This document shows positions 1-7,849 of a DNA stretch of 44,426 nucleotides, one piece after another. The notes beneath the pieces were generated by a model. That model had not been told where the DNA came from. It saw only the letters and a list, made by a program, of their open reading frames with translations, and made no database searches. The DNA is from Streptomyces kronopolitis (GTDB lineage Bacteria > Actinomycetota > Actinomycetes > Streptomycetales > Streptomycetaceae), in assembly GCF_014646275.1 (NCBI RefSeq), contig NZ_BMND01000043.1:1-44426 (forward strand), given 5' to 3'. A program made the translations under genes and the position numbers. The number at the start of each line of letters is the position of its first letter. The stretch's first letter is position 1.

Positions 1-160
1 TCCGTGTCCGGCGCCCTGTTGGAGCGGGCTCGGCCGTTCGGCTTTCGCTTTTCGGCCTTTCCGACTCTATCAGACTCGATTTCGTTCCGTTGCCGGTTCG
101 AATTCGGTCCGAGTTTTCATCGGAGGGGGTTTGCCTTTCGGCTGATCCGACTTTATCAGA
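1..160 (-). promoter_or_regulatory. Probable rRNA operon 5' leader (partial)
   Basis: Read on the minus strand, this stretch carries TCTGATAAAGTCGGA (160-146) followed by GCCGAAAGG, and then TCTGATAGAGTCGGA (74-60) followed by GCCGAAAAGCGAAAG. These paired boxes with purine-rich GAAAG runs match what I remember of the leader upstream of 16S rRNA in Streptomyces, where they include promoter -10 and processing elements. The 16S gene itself would start beyond the left edge, so this is inference from the leader only. No protein gene is convincing here; the long plus-strand frame through this region is antisense to RNase J. Confidence 0.6.
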
Positions 161-251
161 TTGCTCTGGGTCGGAATTCCGCCCGGCTTGGTGAGGCGTC
201 GTACGCACAGGCGTCCGGCGCTTCCCGTTCAGGCGGAGCCGTAAACGTACT

Positions 252-291
252 GGAGCGGGGCGCCCGGATGCAAATCCGGGCGCCCCGCTCC
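252..291 (-). terminator. RNase J gene terminator hairpin
   Basis: A perfect 18-bp inverted repeat (252-269 with 274-291) encloses a 4-base loop. It lies 31 bases beyond the RNase J stop codon. It separates that gene from the rRNA-leader-like sequence further along the same strand. There is no clear U-tract, as is common for Streptomyces hairpin terminators. Confidence 0.75.
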
Positions 292-321
292 CACTTGGGC
301 ACGTTTGTACGACCCTGTGTG

Positions 322-2007
322 TCAGACCTCGACGACCACGGGGAGGATCATCGGGCGCCGGCGGTAGTTGTCCGACACCCACTTGCCGACCGAGCGGCGG
401 ACCAGCTGCTGGAGCTGATGGGGCTCCGCGACGCCGTCCTGGGCCGCCTTGGCCAGCGCCTCATCGATCTTGGGGACTACGGCCGCGAAGGTCGCGTCGT
501 CGATGCCGGAGCCGCGGGCCTGCAGATGCGGGCCGCCGACGATCTTGCCGGTGCTGCTGTCCACCACCACGAAGACCGAGATGATGCCCTCGTCGCCGAG
601 GATGCGGCGGTCCTTCAGATGGGTCTCGGTGACATCGCCGACCGAGAGGCCGTCGACGTACACATAGCCCGCCTGGACCTTGCCGGTGATCTTGGCGACG
701 CCCTTGACCAGATCGACCACGACGCCGTCCTCGGCGATGACGATCCGGTCCTTGGGTACGCCGGTCAGGGCGCCCAGCTCGGCGTTGGCGCGCAGATGGC
801 GCCATTCGCCGTGCACCGGCATGAGGTTCTTCGGCTTGCAGATGTTGTAGAAGTACAGCAGCTCGCCGGCCGAGGCGTGGCCCGAGACGTGGACCTTGGC
901 GTTGCCCTTGTGGACCACGTCCGCACCCCACCTGGTGAGGCCGTTGATCACGCGGTAGACCGCGTTCTCGTTGCCCGGGATGAGGGAGGACGCCAGGATC
1001 ACGGTGTCGCCGGGGACGATCCGGATCTGGTGGTCGCGGTTGGCCATCCGGGAGAGGGCGGCCATCGGCTCGCCCTGGGAACCCGTGCAGACCAGCACGA
1101 CCTCGTCATCGGGGAGGTCGTCGAGGGTCTTGACGTCGACGACCAGGCCGGCGGGGACCTTGAGGTAGCCCAGCTCCCGGGCGATGCCCATGTTGCGGAC
1201 CATCGAGCGGCCGACGAAGGCGACCCGGCGGCCGTACTCGTGCGCCGCGTCGAGGATCTGCTGGATGCGGTGCACATGGCTGGCGAAGCTGGCGACGATG
1301 ATGCGCTTCTGGGCGTTCGCGAACACCGTGCGCAGCACGTTGGAGATGTCCCGCTCGGGCGGGACGAAGCCCGGGACCTCGGCGTTCGTGGAGTCGGAGA
1401 GGAGCAGGTCGATGCCCTCCTCGCCGAGCCGCGCGAAGGCGGGGAGGTCGGTCAGGCGGCGGTCCAGCGGCAGCTGGTCCATCTTGAAGTCGCCGGTGTG
1501 CACGACCATGCCCGCGGGCGTGCGGATGGCGACGGCCAGGGCGTCCGGGATGGAGTGGTTGACCGCGACGAATTCGCAGTCGAAGGAGCCGATCCGCTCG
1601 GTGTGGCCTTCCTTCACCTCAAGGGTGTAGGGGCGGATGCGGTGCTCCTGGAGCTTGGCCTCGATCAGGGCGAGGGTCAGCTTGGAGCCGATGAGGGGGA
1701 TGTCCGGCTTCTCCCGGAGGAGGTAGGGGACACCGCCGATGTGGTCCTCGTGGCCGTGCGTGAGCACGATGCCGTCGATGTCGTCGAGGCGATCCCTGAT
1801 GGACGTGAAGTCCGGCAGGATCAGGTCGATTCCGGGCTGCTCCTCCTCGGGGAAGAGCACTCCGCAGTCGACGATCAGCAGCCGGCCGTCGTATTCGAAG
1901 ACCGTCATGTTGCGGCCGATCTCGCCGAGGCCGCCGAGGGGCGTGACGCGCAGCCCGCCCTTGGGAAGCTTGGGCGGGGCGCCGAGCTCAGGATGCGGAT
2001 GACTCAA
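322..2007 (-). CDS. rnj: Ribonuclease J
   Basis: This 561-aa protein is a metallo-beta-lactamase/beta-CASP nuclease for mRNA decay and rRNA processing, with 5'-exonuclease and endonuclease activity in the family. The zinc motif HGHEDH lies at residues 84-89, and the downstream segment HSIPDALA and the beta-CASP region are intact. Length fits actinobacterial RNase J. I chose the TTG start at 2007 because a GAGGAG site sits 7-8 bases upstream and the product begins MSHPHPELG as in relatives. An in-frame ATG at 2073 would add 22 unlike residues. dapA lies 113 bases upstream on the same strand, and a strong hairpin follows the stop. Confidence 0.95.
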   Translation of the reverse strand: MSHPHPELGAPPKLPKGGLRVTPLGGLGEIGRNMTVFEYDGRLLIVDCGVLFPEEEQPGIDLILPDFTSIRDRLDDIDGIVLTHGHEDHIGGVPYLLREKPDIPLIGSKLTLALIEAKLQEHRIRPYTLEVKEGHTERIGSFDCEFVAVNHSIPDALAVAIRTPAGMVVHTGDFKMDQLPLDRRLTDLPAFARLGEEGIDLLLSDSTNAEVPGFVPPERDISNVLRTVFANAQKRIIVASFASHVHRIQQILDAAHEYGRRVAFVGRSMVRNMGIARELGYLKVPAGLVVDVKTLDDLPDDEVVLVCTGSQGEPMAALSRMANRDHQIRIVPGDTVILASSLIPGNENAVYRVINGLTRWGADVVHKGNAKVHVSGHASAGELLYFYNICKPKNLMPVHGEWRHLRANAELGALTGVPKDRIVIAEDGVVVDLVKGVAKITGKVQAGYVYVDGLSVGDVTETHLKDRRILGDEGIISVFVVVDSSTGKIVGGPHLQARGSGIDDATFAAVVPKIDEALAKAAQDGVAEPHQLQQLVRRSVGKWVSDNYRRRPMILPVVVEV

Positions 2008-2120
2008 AAGACTCTCCTCACCACACGCGCCACGCTGCCGTAGGGGCACGTGGCGCGCATGACATTCGTGCACTTGCTATAAGGCGGTTGTTGGTCCGTA
2101 TTCAGTTGTGAAGTCTGTGA

Positions 2121-3020
2121 TCAGAGCTGTACCCCGCCGGCGGCGAGATCGCGCGTGAGCTGTTCGGTCTCCTCCGGGGAGAGCTCGACGAGCGGCAGCC
2201 GCAGCGGGCCGGCGGGCAGGCCCTGCCGGGTGAGCGCCGCCTTCGTCGTGATGACGCCCTGGGTGCGGAACATGCCGGTGAAGACGGGGAGCAGCGCCTG
2301 GTGGATCTCGGTGGCCTTGGTGACGTCGCCGTTGAGGTGGGCGTCCAGGAGGGCGCGCAGCTCGGGGGTGACGACATGGCCGACCACGGAGACGAAGCCG
2401 ATGGCGCCGACCGAGAGCAGCGGGAGGTTGAGCATGTCGTCGCCGCTGTACCAGGCGAGGTCGGTGCGGGCGATGGCCCAGCTGGCGCGGCCGAGGTCGC
2501 CCTTGGCGTCCTTGTTGGCGACGATCCGGGGGTGCTCGGCGAGCCGGACGAGGGTCTCGGTGTTGATCGGGACGCCGCTGCGTCCGGGGATGTCGTAGAG
2601 CATGACCGGCAGGTCGGTGGCGTCCGCGATGGCGGTGAAGTGCCGCAGCAGTCCCTCTTGCGGGGGCTTGCTGTAGTAGGGCGTCACCGCGAGCAGTCCG
2701 TGGGCTCCGGCTTCCTGGGCGCCGCGGGCCAGCTCCAGGCTGTGGCGGGTGTCGTTGGTGCCGGCTCCGGCGACGACGAAGGCGCGATCGCCGACCGCCT
2801 CGACCACGGCGCGGACCAGCTGGGCTTTCTCCGCATCGCTGGTGGTCGGGGACTCTCCGGTGGTGCCGTTGACGACGAGGCCGTCGTTACCTGCGTCCAC
2901 CAGGTGGGCAGCCAGGCGCTGCGCGCCGTCGAGGTCGAGAGCGCCATCCGCCGTGAACGGCGTGACCATGGCGGTCAGCACCCGCCCGAAGGGGGTCTGC
3001 GGTGTGGAAGTCGGAGCCAT
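2121..3020 (-). CDS. dapA: 4-hydroxy-tetrahydrodipicolinate synthase
   Basis: This 299-aa TIM-barrel class I aldolase condenses pyruvate with aspartate semialdehyde, the first committed step to lysine and diaminopimelate for peptidoglycan. The substrate loop GTTGES (52-57), catalytic Tyr142 in MLYDIPGRS and Schiff-base Lys170 in ANKDAKG are all present. The start is the ATG at 3020, although the frame stays open far upstream through thyX on another frame and must be trimmed. It sits between thyX and RNase J on the same strand. The second pathway gene, dapB, is 2.7 kb away, so the two are linked but not co-operonic. Confidence 0.95.
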   Translation of the reverse strand: MAPTSTPQTPFGRVLTAMVTPFTADGALDLDGAQRLAAHLVDAGNDGLVVNGTTGESPTTSDAEKAQLVRAVVEAVGDRAFVVAGAGTNDTRHSLELARGAQEAGAHGLLAVTPYYSKPPQEGLLRHFTAIADATDLPVMLYDIPGRSGVPINTETLVRLAEHPRIVANKDAKGDLGRASWAIARTDLAWYSGDDMLNLPLLSVGAIGFVSVVGHVVTPELRALLDAHLNGDVTKATEIHQALLPVFTGMFRTQGVITTKAALTRQGLPAGPLRLPLVELSPEETEQLTRDLAAGGVQL

Positions 3021-3040
3021 GGGTCCCACGCTACTCGTAG

Positions 3041-3067
3041 CTCCCCACAGGATGCGCCTCTGGGGAG
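3041..3067 (-). other. Hairpin in the dapA leader
   Basis: CTCCCCACAG (3041-3050) and CTCTGGGGAG (3058-3067) pair over 10 positions with one mismatch around a 7-base loop. The hairpin ends about 21 bases upstream of the dapA start. It could stop thyX transcription or structure the dapA 5' leader; sequence alone does not decide. Confidence 0.4.
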
Positions 3068-3217
3068 CAGGGATGTGGACACCGGCACTGCCTGCTCGGG
3101 GGTTCAAGCAGTGCCGGGTCCGTCTGTTCAGCGTAGATGAACTTCTCAAAATGCCGCAATCCGGACACCTTGCACCCCCGCCCCGCGGGGTCCGGCATCC
3201 GGCCCCCGGCCTGGGCC

Positions 3218-3985
3218 TTACGGGGCGATCCGGCCGTTCGCATTGAATGCGCCGTACGTGAGCGGCATGAGCGTGGCCCAGTGGGCCTCCATCTGCTCGC
3301 CGACCATTTCGATCTCCCGCTGCGGGAAGGAGGGGACCTTCGCCTGCTCGTGCTGGGTCCGCAGGCCGAGGAAGTGCATCAGCGAGCGCGCGTTGCAGGT
3401 GGCGTACATGGAGGAGAAGAGGCCGACGGGGAGCACGGCGCGGGCGACCTCGCGGGCCACGCCGGCGGCCAGCATCTCCTGGTACGCCTCGTACGCCCGG
3501 CGGTAGGAGTCCTCCATGACGCGGCCGGTCAGGTCGTACTGCTCCGGGGTGCCGTCGACGAACTCGTACTTCCCGGGGCGGCCCTGCTGGACGAGCTTGC
3601 GGGAGGCGCCGGGGACGTAGAAGACCGGGTCCAGCTGGCGGTAGCGGCCGGACTCCTCGTTGTACGACCAGCCGACGCGGTGGCGCATGAACTCGCGGAA
3701 GACGAAGATCGGCGCGCTGATGAAGAAGGTCATGGAGTTGTGCTCGAACGGGCTGCCGTGCCGGTCCCGCATGAGGTAGTTGATCAAGCCCTTGGAGCGC
3801 TCGGGGTCCTTCTGGAGCTCCTCCAGGGACTGCTCGCCGGCCGTGGAGACACGGGCCGCCCACAGCACGTCACTGTCCGCGGCGCTGTGCTTGACCAGCT
3901 CGACCGTCACCTCGCTCCGGAAGCTGACGGCTGCACTGCCGGGGCTCTCAGTGCTCTCGGCGCTCTCGGCGGGGGTCTGGGACAC
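3218..3985 (-). CDS. thyX: FAD-dependent thymidylate synthase ThyX
   Basis: This 255-aa flavoprotein methylates dUMP to dTMP using methylene-tetrahydrofolate and NADPH. The ThyX signature starts at residue 101 (RHRVGWSYNEESGRYR). The GTG start at 3985 has GGAAGGAA 7-8 bases upstream. The first 20 residues are a Ser/Glu/Thr-rich tail not needed for the fold, so a shorter form cannot be excluded. It lies upstream of dapA on the same strand. Neighbour position next to dapA and RNase J is typical of Streptomyces. Confidence 0.95.
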   Translation of the reverse strand: MSQTPAESAESTESPGSAAVSFRSEVTVELVKHSAADSDVLWAARVSTAGEQSLEELQKDPERSKGLINYLMRDRHGSPFEHNSMTFFISAPIFVFREFMRHRVGWSYNEESGRYRQLDPVFYVPGASRKLVQQGRPGKYEFVDGTPEQYDLTGRVMEDSYRRAYEAYQEMLAAGVAREVARAVLPVGLFSSMYATCNARSLMHFLGLRTQHEQAKVPSFPQREIEMVGEQMEAHWATLMPLTYGAFNANGRIAP

Positions 3986-4218
3986 CGGCGGTTCCTTCCA
4001 ATCGATCCTCGTGCGCGACCAGACTACGGCCCGCCGCTGACAGCCCGGGAAATGCCGCGTGACGCCGCGTTCACCGCAAAACGGACGGCGTTATAGCAGC
4101 GTGCGGAGCGGCAGTTGATATTTTTCACAGAAGTCCCTGAAAACGGGCACCATTCGGACCGCGCACGCGTCTAACCCTGTGACAGTGCCCACTTCGAGGT
4201 TCCTAGGAGAGCCCGCTC

Positions 4219-4458
4219 ATGTTCCGCCGGCGAGAGCCCGTCCCGTTCGCCTTCGTTGCCGAGGCAGACCGGTTCCGCAGCAATGTCACTCCCCCGCCGC
4301 GTCAGCGCGCCTCCCGTGGGCAGCTGCTCGGCCAGTCTCTCATCACGCTGACAGTAGTGGGCGGCCTGGCCGGCGCCCTGCTGTTCGGCGTTCCCGCACT
4401 GCAGCAGGACAGTTCCACCTCGAGCCGGGTGCATCAGTCCGAAGCGTCGCACCGCTGA
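4219..4458 (+). CDS. Small single-pass membrane protein
   Basis: This 79-aa protein has a basic, Arg-rich N-terminal half and one predicted membrane helix at about residues 38-60 (QSLITLTVVGGLAGALLFG). A short polar tail follows. AGGAGA lies 9-10 bases before the ATG. It is divergent from thyX, with a 233-base gap that includes AT-rich TTGATATTTTT around 4115-4125. No family function is recognised. The clear ribosome binding site and the membrane segment argue that it is a real gene. Confidence 0.75.
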   Translation: MFRRREPVPFAFVAEADRFRSNVTPPPRQRASRGQLLGQSLITLTVVGGLAGALLFGVPALQQDSSTSSRVHQSEASHR

Positions 4459-4558
4459 TCGGTCCGGTGGAGTGTGCCACAAGTGGTTCCGCTCCGCCGG
4501 TCCCGATAACCTCACCGGTCACAGCTTCCGTCAGCGTGACCATGAATGAGGATCAGCC

Positions 4559-5110
4559 GTGCCCCTGCCCTTCTTGACGGCCGACCGCGACCTCGACCCA
4601 CCTGCCGCGGATCACGCCGCGCTGCCGCACGACGAGCCCGATCACTGGCGCCGTCCCTACCGCCCCGGACCGTGGCGGGTGGGGACGGCGGCGGTGTTTT
4701 TGCTGCTCGCGTCGTTCGTCCTGCTCTCCGCGATGATCATCGCGCTGGCAGGTTCGCTGCCCGGCGCCGCGGTCTGCGTCCTGGTGGGGGCGCTGACGAT
4801 CGCCTTCGCCCTGCGGCTGCTGCGCGTCGGCCTGTGGGTCAGCTCCCAGGGCCTGCGGCAGGTGAACCTCCTGCGGACGGCCACGGAGCCGTGGAGCGCC
4901 GTCGCCTCGGTGCGCACCCGCCAGCAGCCGGTGCGCTGGCTGGGACTGCCCCGGACGGTGCAGGGCCAGGCGCTGGTCGTCGAGCGGACCCAGGGTGATC
5001 CGCTGCGCACGCTGATCACGGACCACAACGGGGACTTCCTGTCCCGCCCGGAGGCGTTCGAGCAGGCCGCGGACGTGCTGGAGGCGTGGGCCGCGGAGTA
5101 CCGCCGCTGA
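4559..5110 (+). CDS. PH-like domain membrane protein
   Basis: This 183-aa protein has two membrane helices (about 42-62 and 66-88) joined by a very short loop, then a soluble domain of about 90 residues. The layout, with RVGLWVSSQGLRQVNLLRT directly after the helices, is that of actinobacterial bacterial-PH-domain membrane proteins of unknown role. The GTG start at 4559 is preceded by GAGGAT. It lies 100 bases after the small membrane-protein gene and may be co-transcribed. It faces the minus-strand gene at 5231 across about 120 bases. Confidence 0.8.
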   Translation: MPLPFLTADRDLDPPAADHAALPHDEPDHWRRPYRPGPWRVGTAAVFLLLASFVLLSAMIIALAGSLPGAAVCVLVGALTIAFALRLLRVGLWVSSQGLRQVNLLRTATEPWSAVASVRTRQQPVRWLGLPRTVQGQALVVERTQGDPLRTLITDHNGDFLSRPEAFEQAADVLEAWAAEYRR

Positions 5111-5153
5111 CAGCCGGGGGCCCCGGGACCGGCCGGACGCGCCGCGGCGCTCC

Positions 5154-5185
5154 TCCGTGACCGGGGCCTTCCGTGATCGGGGCCT
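5154..5185. repeat. Two tandem 16-bp repeats
   Basis: TCCGTGACCGGGGCCT (5154-5169) is followed directly by TCCGTGATCGGGGCCT (5170-5185), with one mismatch, and the first four bases of a third unit follow. It lies between two convergent genes. It is probably a slippage product. Confidence 0.6.
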
Positions 5186-5230
5186 TCCGCCGTCGGACGC
5201 GCAGCCCGGACCGCCCGCCCGGACCGGGTC

Positions 5231-5686
5231 TCAGGCGGCCGGCACGGCCTTCCCGTCGTGCAGGGCGATCGCCCGCTGCATCGCCTTGCGGGCGCGCGGG
5301 GTGTCCCGGGCGTCGTGGTAGGCGACGGCGAGCCGGAACCACGTACGCCAGTCGCCGGGCGCCTCCTCCGTCTCGGCCTGCCGCCGGGTGAAGACCGCGT
5401 CGGCGGCGTCCCGGTCGATCCGGCCGCCGGGGGTGCGCTCCAGGTCGTCGGCCGGCAGCCCGCCCTCGGCCTCCAGCGCATGGGCCAGCCGGTGGGCGTC
5501 GCGGGCGAAGCGGGTGTTGTGCCGGAGGAACCAGGCGCCGATGAACGGCAGCACGAAGGCCACCGCGCCCATGCCCATGGCCGCCGGCTCACCGGTCAGC
5601 AGGAGGAGGACGCCCTCCAGCGCCACCACGCCGAACACGAGCACCAGCACAGTGGCGAGGAAGAAGTACGTGATCTTGCCGCCCAT
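5231..5686 (-). CDS. Membrane protein with TPR-like tail
   Basis: This 151-aa protein has two N-terminal membrane helices (about 5-31 and 38-55). The soluble tail ends in WRTWFRLAVAYHDARDTPRARKAMQRAIAL, which has the Trp/Ala/Tyr spacing of one tetratricopeptide repeat. It starts 4 bases after the dapB stop, so it is very likely the last gene of the dapB transcript. Its role is unknown. Confidence 0.8.
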   Translation of the reverse strand: MGGKITYFFLATVLVLVFGVVALEGVLLLLTGEPAAMGMGAVAFVLPFIGAWFLRHNTRFARDAHRLAHALEAEGGLPADDLERTPGGRIDRDAADAVFTRRQAETEEAPGDWRTWFRLAVAYHDARDTPRARKAMQRAIALHDGKAVPAA

Positions 5687-5690
5687 GCCG

Positions 5691-6443
5691 TCAGCCCAGG
5701 TCCAGGAAGTTCTCCAGGCCCACGGTCAGGCCCGGAGTGGTGACCACGCGGCGCACCCCGAGCAGGATGCCCGGCATGAAGCTGCTGTGGTGCAGGGAGT
5801 CGTGGCGGATGGTGAGGGTCTCGCCCTCGCCGCCGAACAGCACCTCCTGGTGCGCCAGCAGACCGCGCAGCCGCACCGAGTGCACGGGGACGCCGTCCAC
5901 GTCCGCGCCGCGGGCGCCGTCCAGCGCGGTGGTGGTGGCGTCCGGCTGCGGGGCGCAGCCGGCCTCCTCGCGGGCCGCGGCGATCAGCTGTGCGGTGCGG
6001 GCGGCGGTGCCGGAGGGGGCGTCGGCCTTCTTCGGGTGGTGCAGCTCGACGACCTCGGCGGACTCGAAGAAGCGGGCCGCCTGCTGGGCGAAGCGCATGG
6101 TCAGCACCGCGCCGAGGGAGAAGTTCGGGGCGATGAGCACACCGGCCGACGGCGCGGCGGCGAGCGAGGTGCGCAGCTGCGCGAGCCGCTCATCGGTCCA
6201 TCCGGTGGTGCCGACCACCGCGTGGATGCCGTGGCGGACGCAGAAGTCGAGGTTGCCCATGACCGCGCCGGGGTTGGTCAGCTCGACCACCACCTGGGCG
6301 CCGGTCTCGACCAGCTGTTCCAGCTTGTCGCCCCGGCCGAGCCCGGCGACCAGTTCCATGTCCTCGGCGGCCTCGACGGCCCGTACGGCCTCGGAGCCGA
6401 TGCGCCCCTGGGCTCCCAGTACGGCCACGCGCAGCTTGCTCAT
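5691..6443 (-). CDS. dapB: 4-hydroxy-tetrahydrodipicolinate reductase
   Basis: This 250-aa cytosolic enzyme reduces the DapA product with NAD(P)H in the lysine/diaminopimelate pathway. The dinucleotide motif VLGAQGRIGSEA is at residues 8-19. GTTGW and the catalytic segment HHPKKADAPSGTA (conserved His and Lys, substrate-binding GT) are intact. Length matches the family. It begins 26 bases after the M16 peptidase stop, and the small membrane-protein gene follows after 4 bases, so all three appear to form one unit. Confidence 0.96.
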   Translation of the reverse strand: MSKLRVAVLGAQGRIGSEAVRAVEAAEDMELVAGLGRGDKLEQLVETGAQVVVELTNPGAVMGNLDFCVRHGIHAVVGTTGWTDERLAQLRTSLAAAPSAGVLIAPNFSLGAVLTMRFAQQAARFFESAEVVELHHPKKADAPSGTAARTAQLIAAAREEAGCAPQPDATTTALDGARGADVDGVPVHSVRLRGLLAHQEVLFGGEGETLTIRHDSLHHSSFMPGILLGVRRVVTTPGLTVGLENFLDLG

Positions 6444-6469
6444 CGTTTCCCGTCTCTCTCGTGGTGGTG

Positions 6470-7849
6470 CTAGGCGACGATGTCGTCCAGCCGGGCCGCC
6501 TGCCGGTCCTTCAGGGGGCCGATGACGGACAGTGAAGGCCGTGCGCCCAGGACGTCGCGGGCCACCTCGCGCACCTCGTCGGGGGTGACGGCCGCGATCC
6601 GGGCCAGCATCTCGTCGACCGACATCTGCTCGCCCCAGCACAGCTCGCTCTTGCCGAGGCGGTGCATCAGCGCGCCCGAGTCCTCCAGGCCGAGGACCGT
6701 GGATCCGCGCAGCTGGCCGATCGCGCGGCGGATCTCGTCGTCGGTGAGGCCGTGGGTGGCCACCTGGTCGAGTTCGTCCCGGCAGATCTTGAGGACGTCG
6801 TGCACCTGGTTGGGGCGGCAGCCGGCGTAGACGCCGAACAGGCCGCAGTCGGCGAAGCCGGAGGTGTAGGAGTACACGCTGTAGGCCAGTCCGCGCTTCT
6901 CGCGGACCTCCTGGAAGAGGCGGGAGCTCATCCCGCCGCCCAGGGCGGTGTTCAGCACGCCCATCGCCCAGCGCCGGTCGTCGGTGCGCGCCATGCCGGG
7001 CAGCCCGAGGATCACATGGGCCTGCTCGGTCTTGCGGTTCTGCAGGTTGACGCGGCCGGCGGTGCGCACGGAGCGGGAGCCGGCGCGCGGCGCGACGGGG
7101 ACGGCGCCGGTGTTCTCCAGCGCCCCGGCCTGCTCGAAGGCGCGGCGGACCTGGCGGACGACCTTGGCGTGGTCGACGTTGCCGGCGGCCGTGACGACGA
7201 GGTGCGTGGGGTCGTAGTGCTTCTTGTAGAAGCGGCGGATGCGCTCGGGGGTGAGCGCGTTGACGGTGTCGACGGTGCCCAGCACGGGGCGGCCGAGGGG
7301 GGTGTCGCCGAGCATGGTGTGCGCGAACAGGTCGTGCACGCAGTCGCCCGGGTCGTCCTCGGTCATCGCGATCTCTTCGAGGATGACGCCGCGCTCGGCG
7401 TCCACGTCCTCGGCCTCGACCAGCGAGCCGGTGAGCATGTCGCACACGATGTCGATGGCGAGCGGCAGATCGGAGTCCAGCACCCGCGCGTAGTAGCAGG
7501 TGTATTCCTTCGCGGTGAAGGCGTTCATCTCGCCGCCGACCGCGTCGATGGCGGCGGAGATGTCCAGCGCGCTGCGCCGCTCGGTGCCCTTGAAGAGCAG
7601 GTGTTCCAGATAGTGCGTGGCGCCGTTGAGGGCGGGGGTCTCGTCACGGGAGCCGACGTGCGCCCAGATCCCGAAGGTGACGGAGCGGACCGACGGCAGG
7701 GTCTCGGTGACCACGCGCAGGCCGCCGGGCAGGGTGGTCCGGCGGACCGTGCCGGCGCCCGCGGTGCCCTTGAGAAGCGTTTGGGTACGGGCGACGGCCC
7801 GCCCCTCCGAAGAGGGGCGGGCCGTCGTCGTGTGCGTCCGCGACGTCAC
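6470..7849 (-). CDS. M16 family zinc metallopeptidase
   Basis: This is a 459-aa, single-chain pitrilysin/MPP-like peptidase. The inverted zinc motif HYLEH is at 79-83, with the third ligand Glu159 in ERGVILEEI. The C-terminal half holds the usual R-Y-type region around KRGLAYSVYSY. The GTG start at 7849 overlaps the pnp stop (GTGA), which implies translational coupling. No better start lies downstream before conserved sequence begins at about residue 35. A perfect hairpin covers codons 8-19. Position directly after pnp is conserved in many Gram-positive bacteria, but the substrate is unknown. Confidence 0.93.
   Translation of the reverse strand: MTSRTHTTTARPSSEGRAVARTQTLLKGTAGAGTVRRTTLPGGLRVVTETLPSVRSVTFGIWAHVGSRDETPALNGATHYLEHLLFKGTERRSALDISAAIDAVGGEMNAFTAKEYTCYYARVLDSDLPLAIDIVCDMLTGSLVEAEDVDAERGVILEEIAMTEDDPGDCVHDLFAHTMLGDTPLGRPVLGTVDTVNALTPERIRRFYKKHYDPTHLVVTAAGNVDHAKVVRQVRRAFEQAGALENTGAVPVAPRAGSRSVRTAGRVNLQNRKTEQAHVILGLPGMARTDDRRWAMGVLNTALGGGMSSRLFQEVREKRGLAYSVYSYTSGFADCGLFGVYAGCRPNQVHDVLKICRDELDQVATHGLTDDEIRRAIGQLRGSTVLGLEDSGALMHRLGKSELCWGEQMSVDEMLARIAAVTPDEVREVARDVLGARPSLSVIGPLKDRQAARLDDIVA
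7792..7827 (-). terminator. UUCG-capped hairpin inside the M16 gene
   Basis: A perfect 16-bp stem (7792-7807 with 7812-7827) carries, on the transcribed strand, a C(UUCG)G tetraloop, a very stable cap. It begins 18 bases beyond the pnp stop codon but lies within codons 8-19 of the peptidase gene. No U-tract follows. It may act as a partial terminator, an mRNA 3'-end stabiliser for pnp, or an RNase III target. Confidence 0.7.

Noticed and set aside
4..2043. A 679-codon open frame on the plus strand
   Set aside because: It is antisense to RNase J, rich in Asp/Val/Gly/Arg in the way mirror frames of high-GC genes are, and has no motif or ribosome binding site.
2121..3863. A long frame fusing dapA with upstream sequence
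   Set aside because: The upstream part overlaps thyX in another frame and is Arg/Pro-rich; dapA has its own start at 3020.
4115..4143. Promoter for the 79-aa membrane-protein gene
   Set aside because: TTGATA is a fair -35, but no acceptable -10 lies 16-19 bases downstream.
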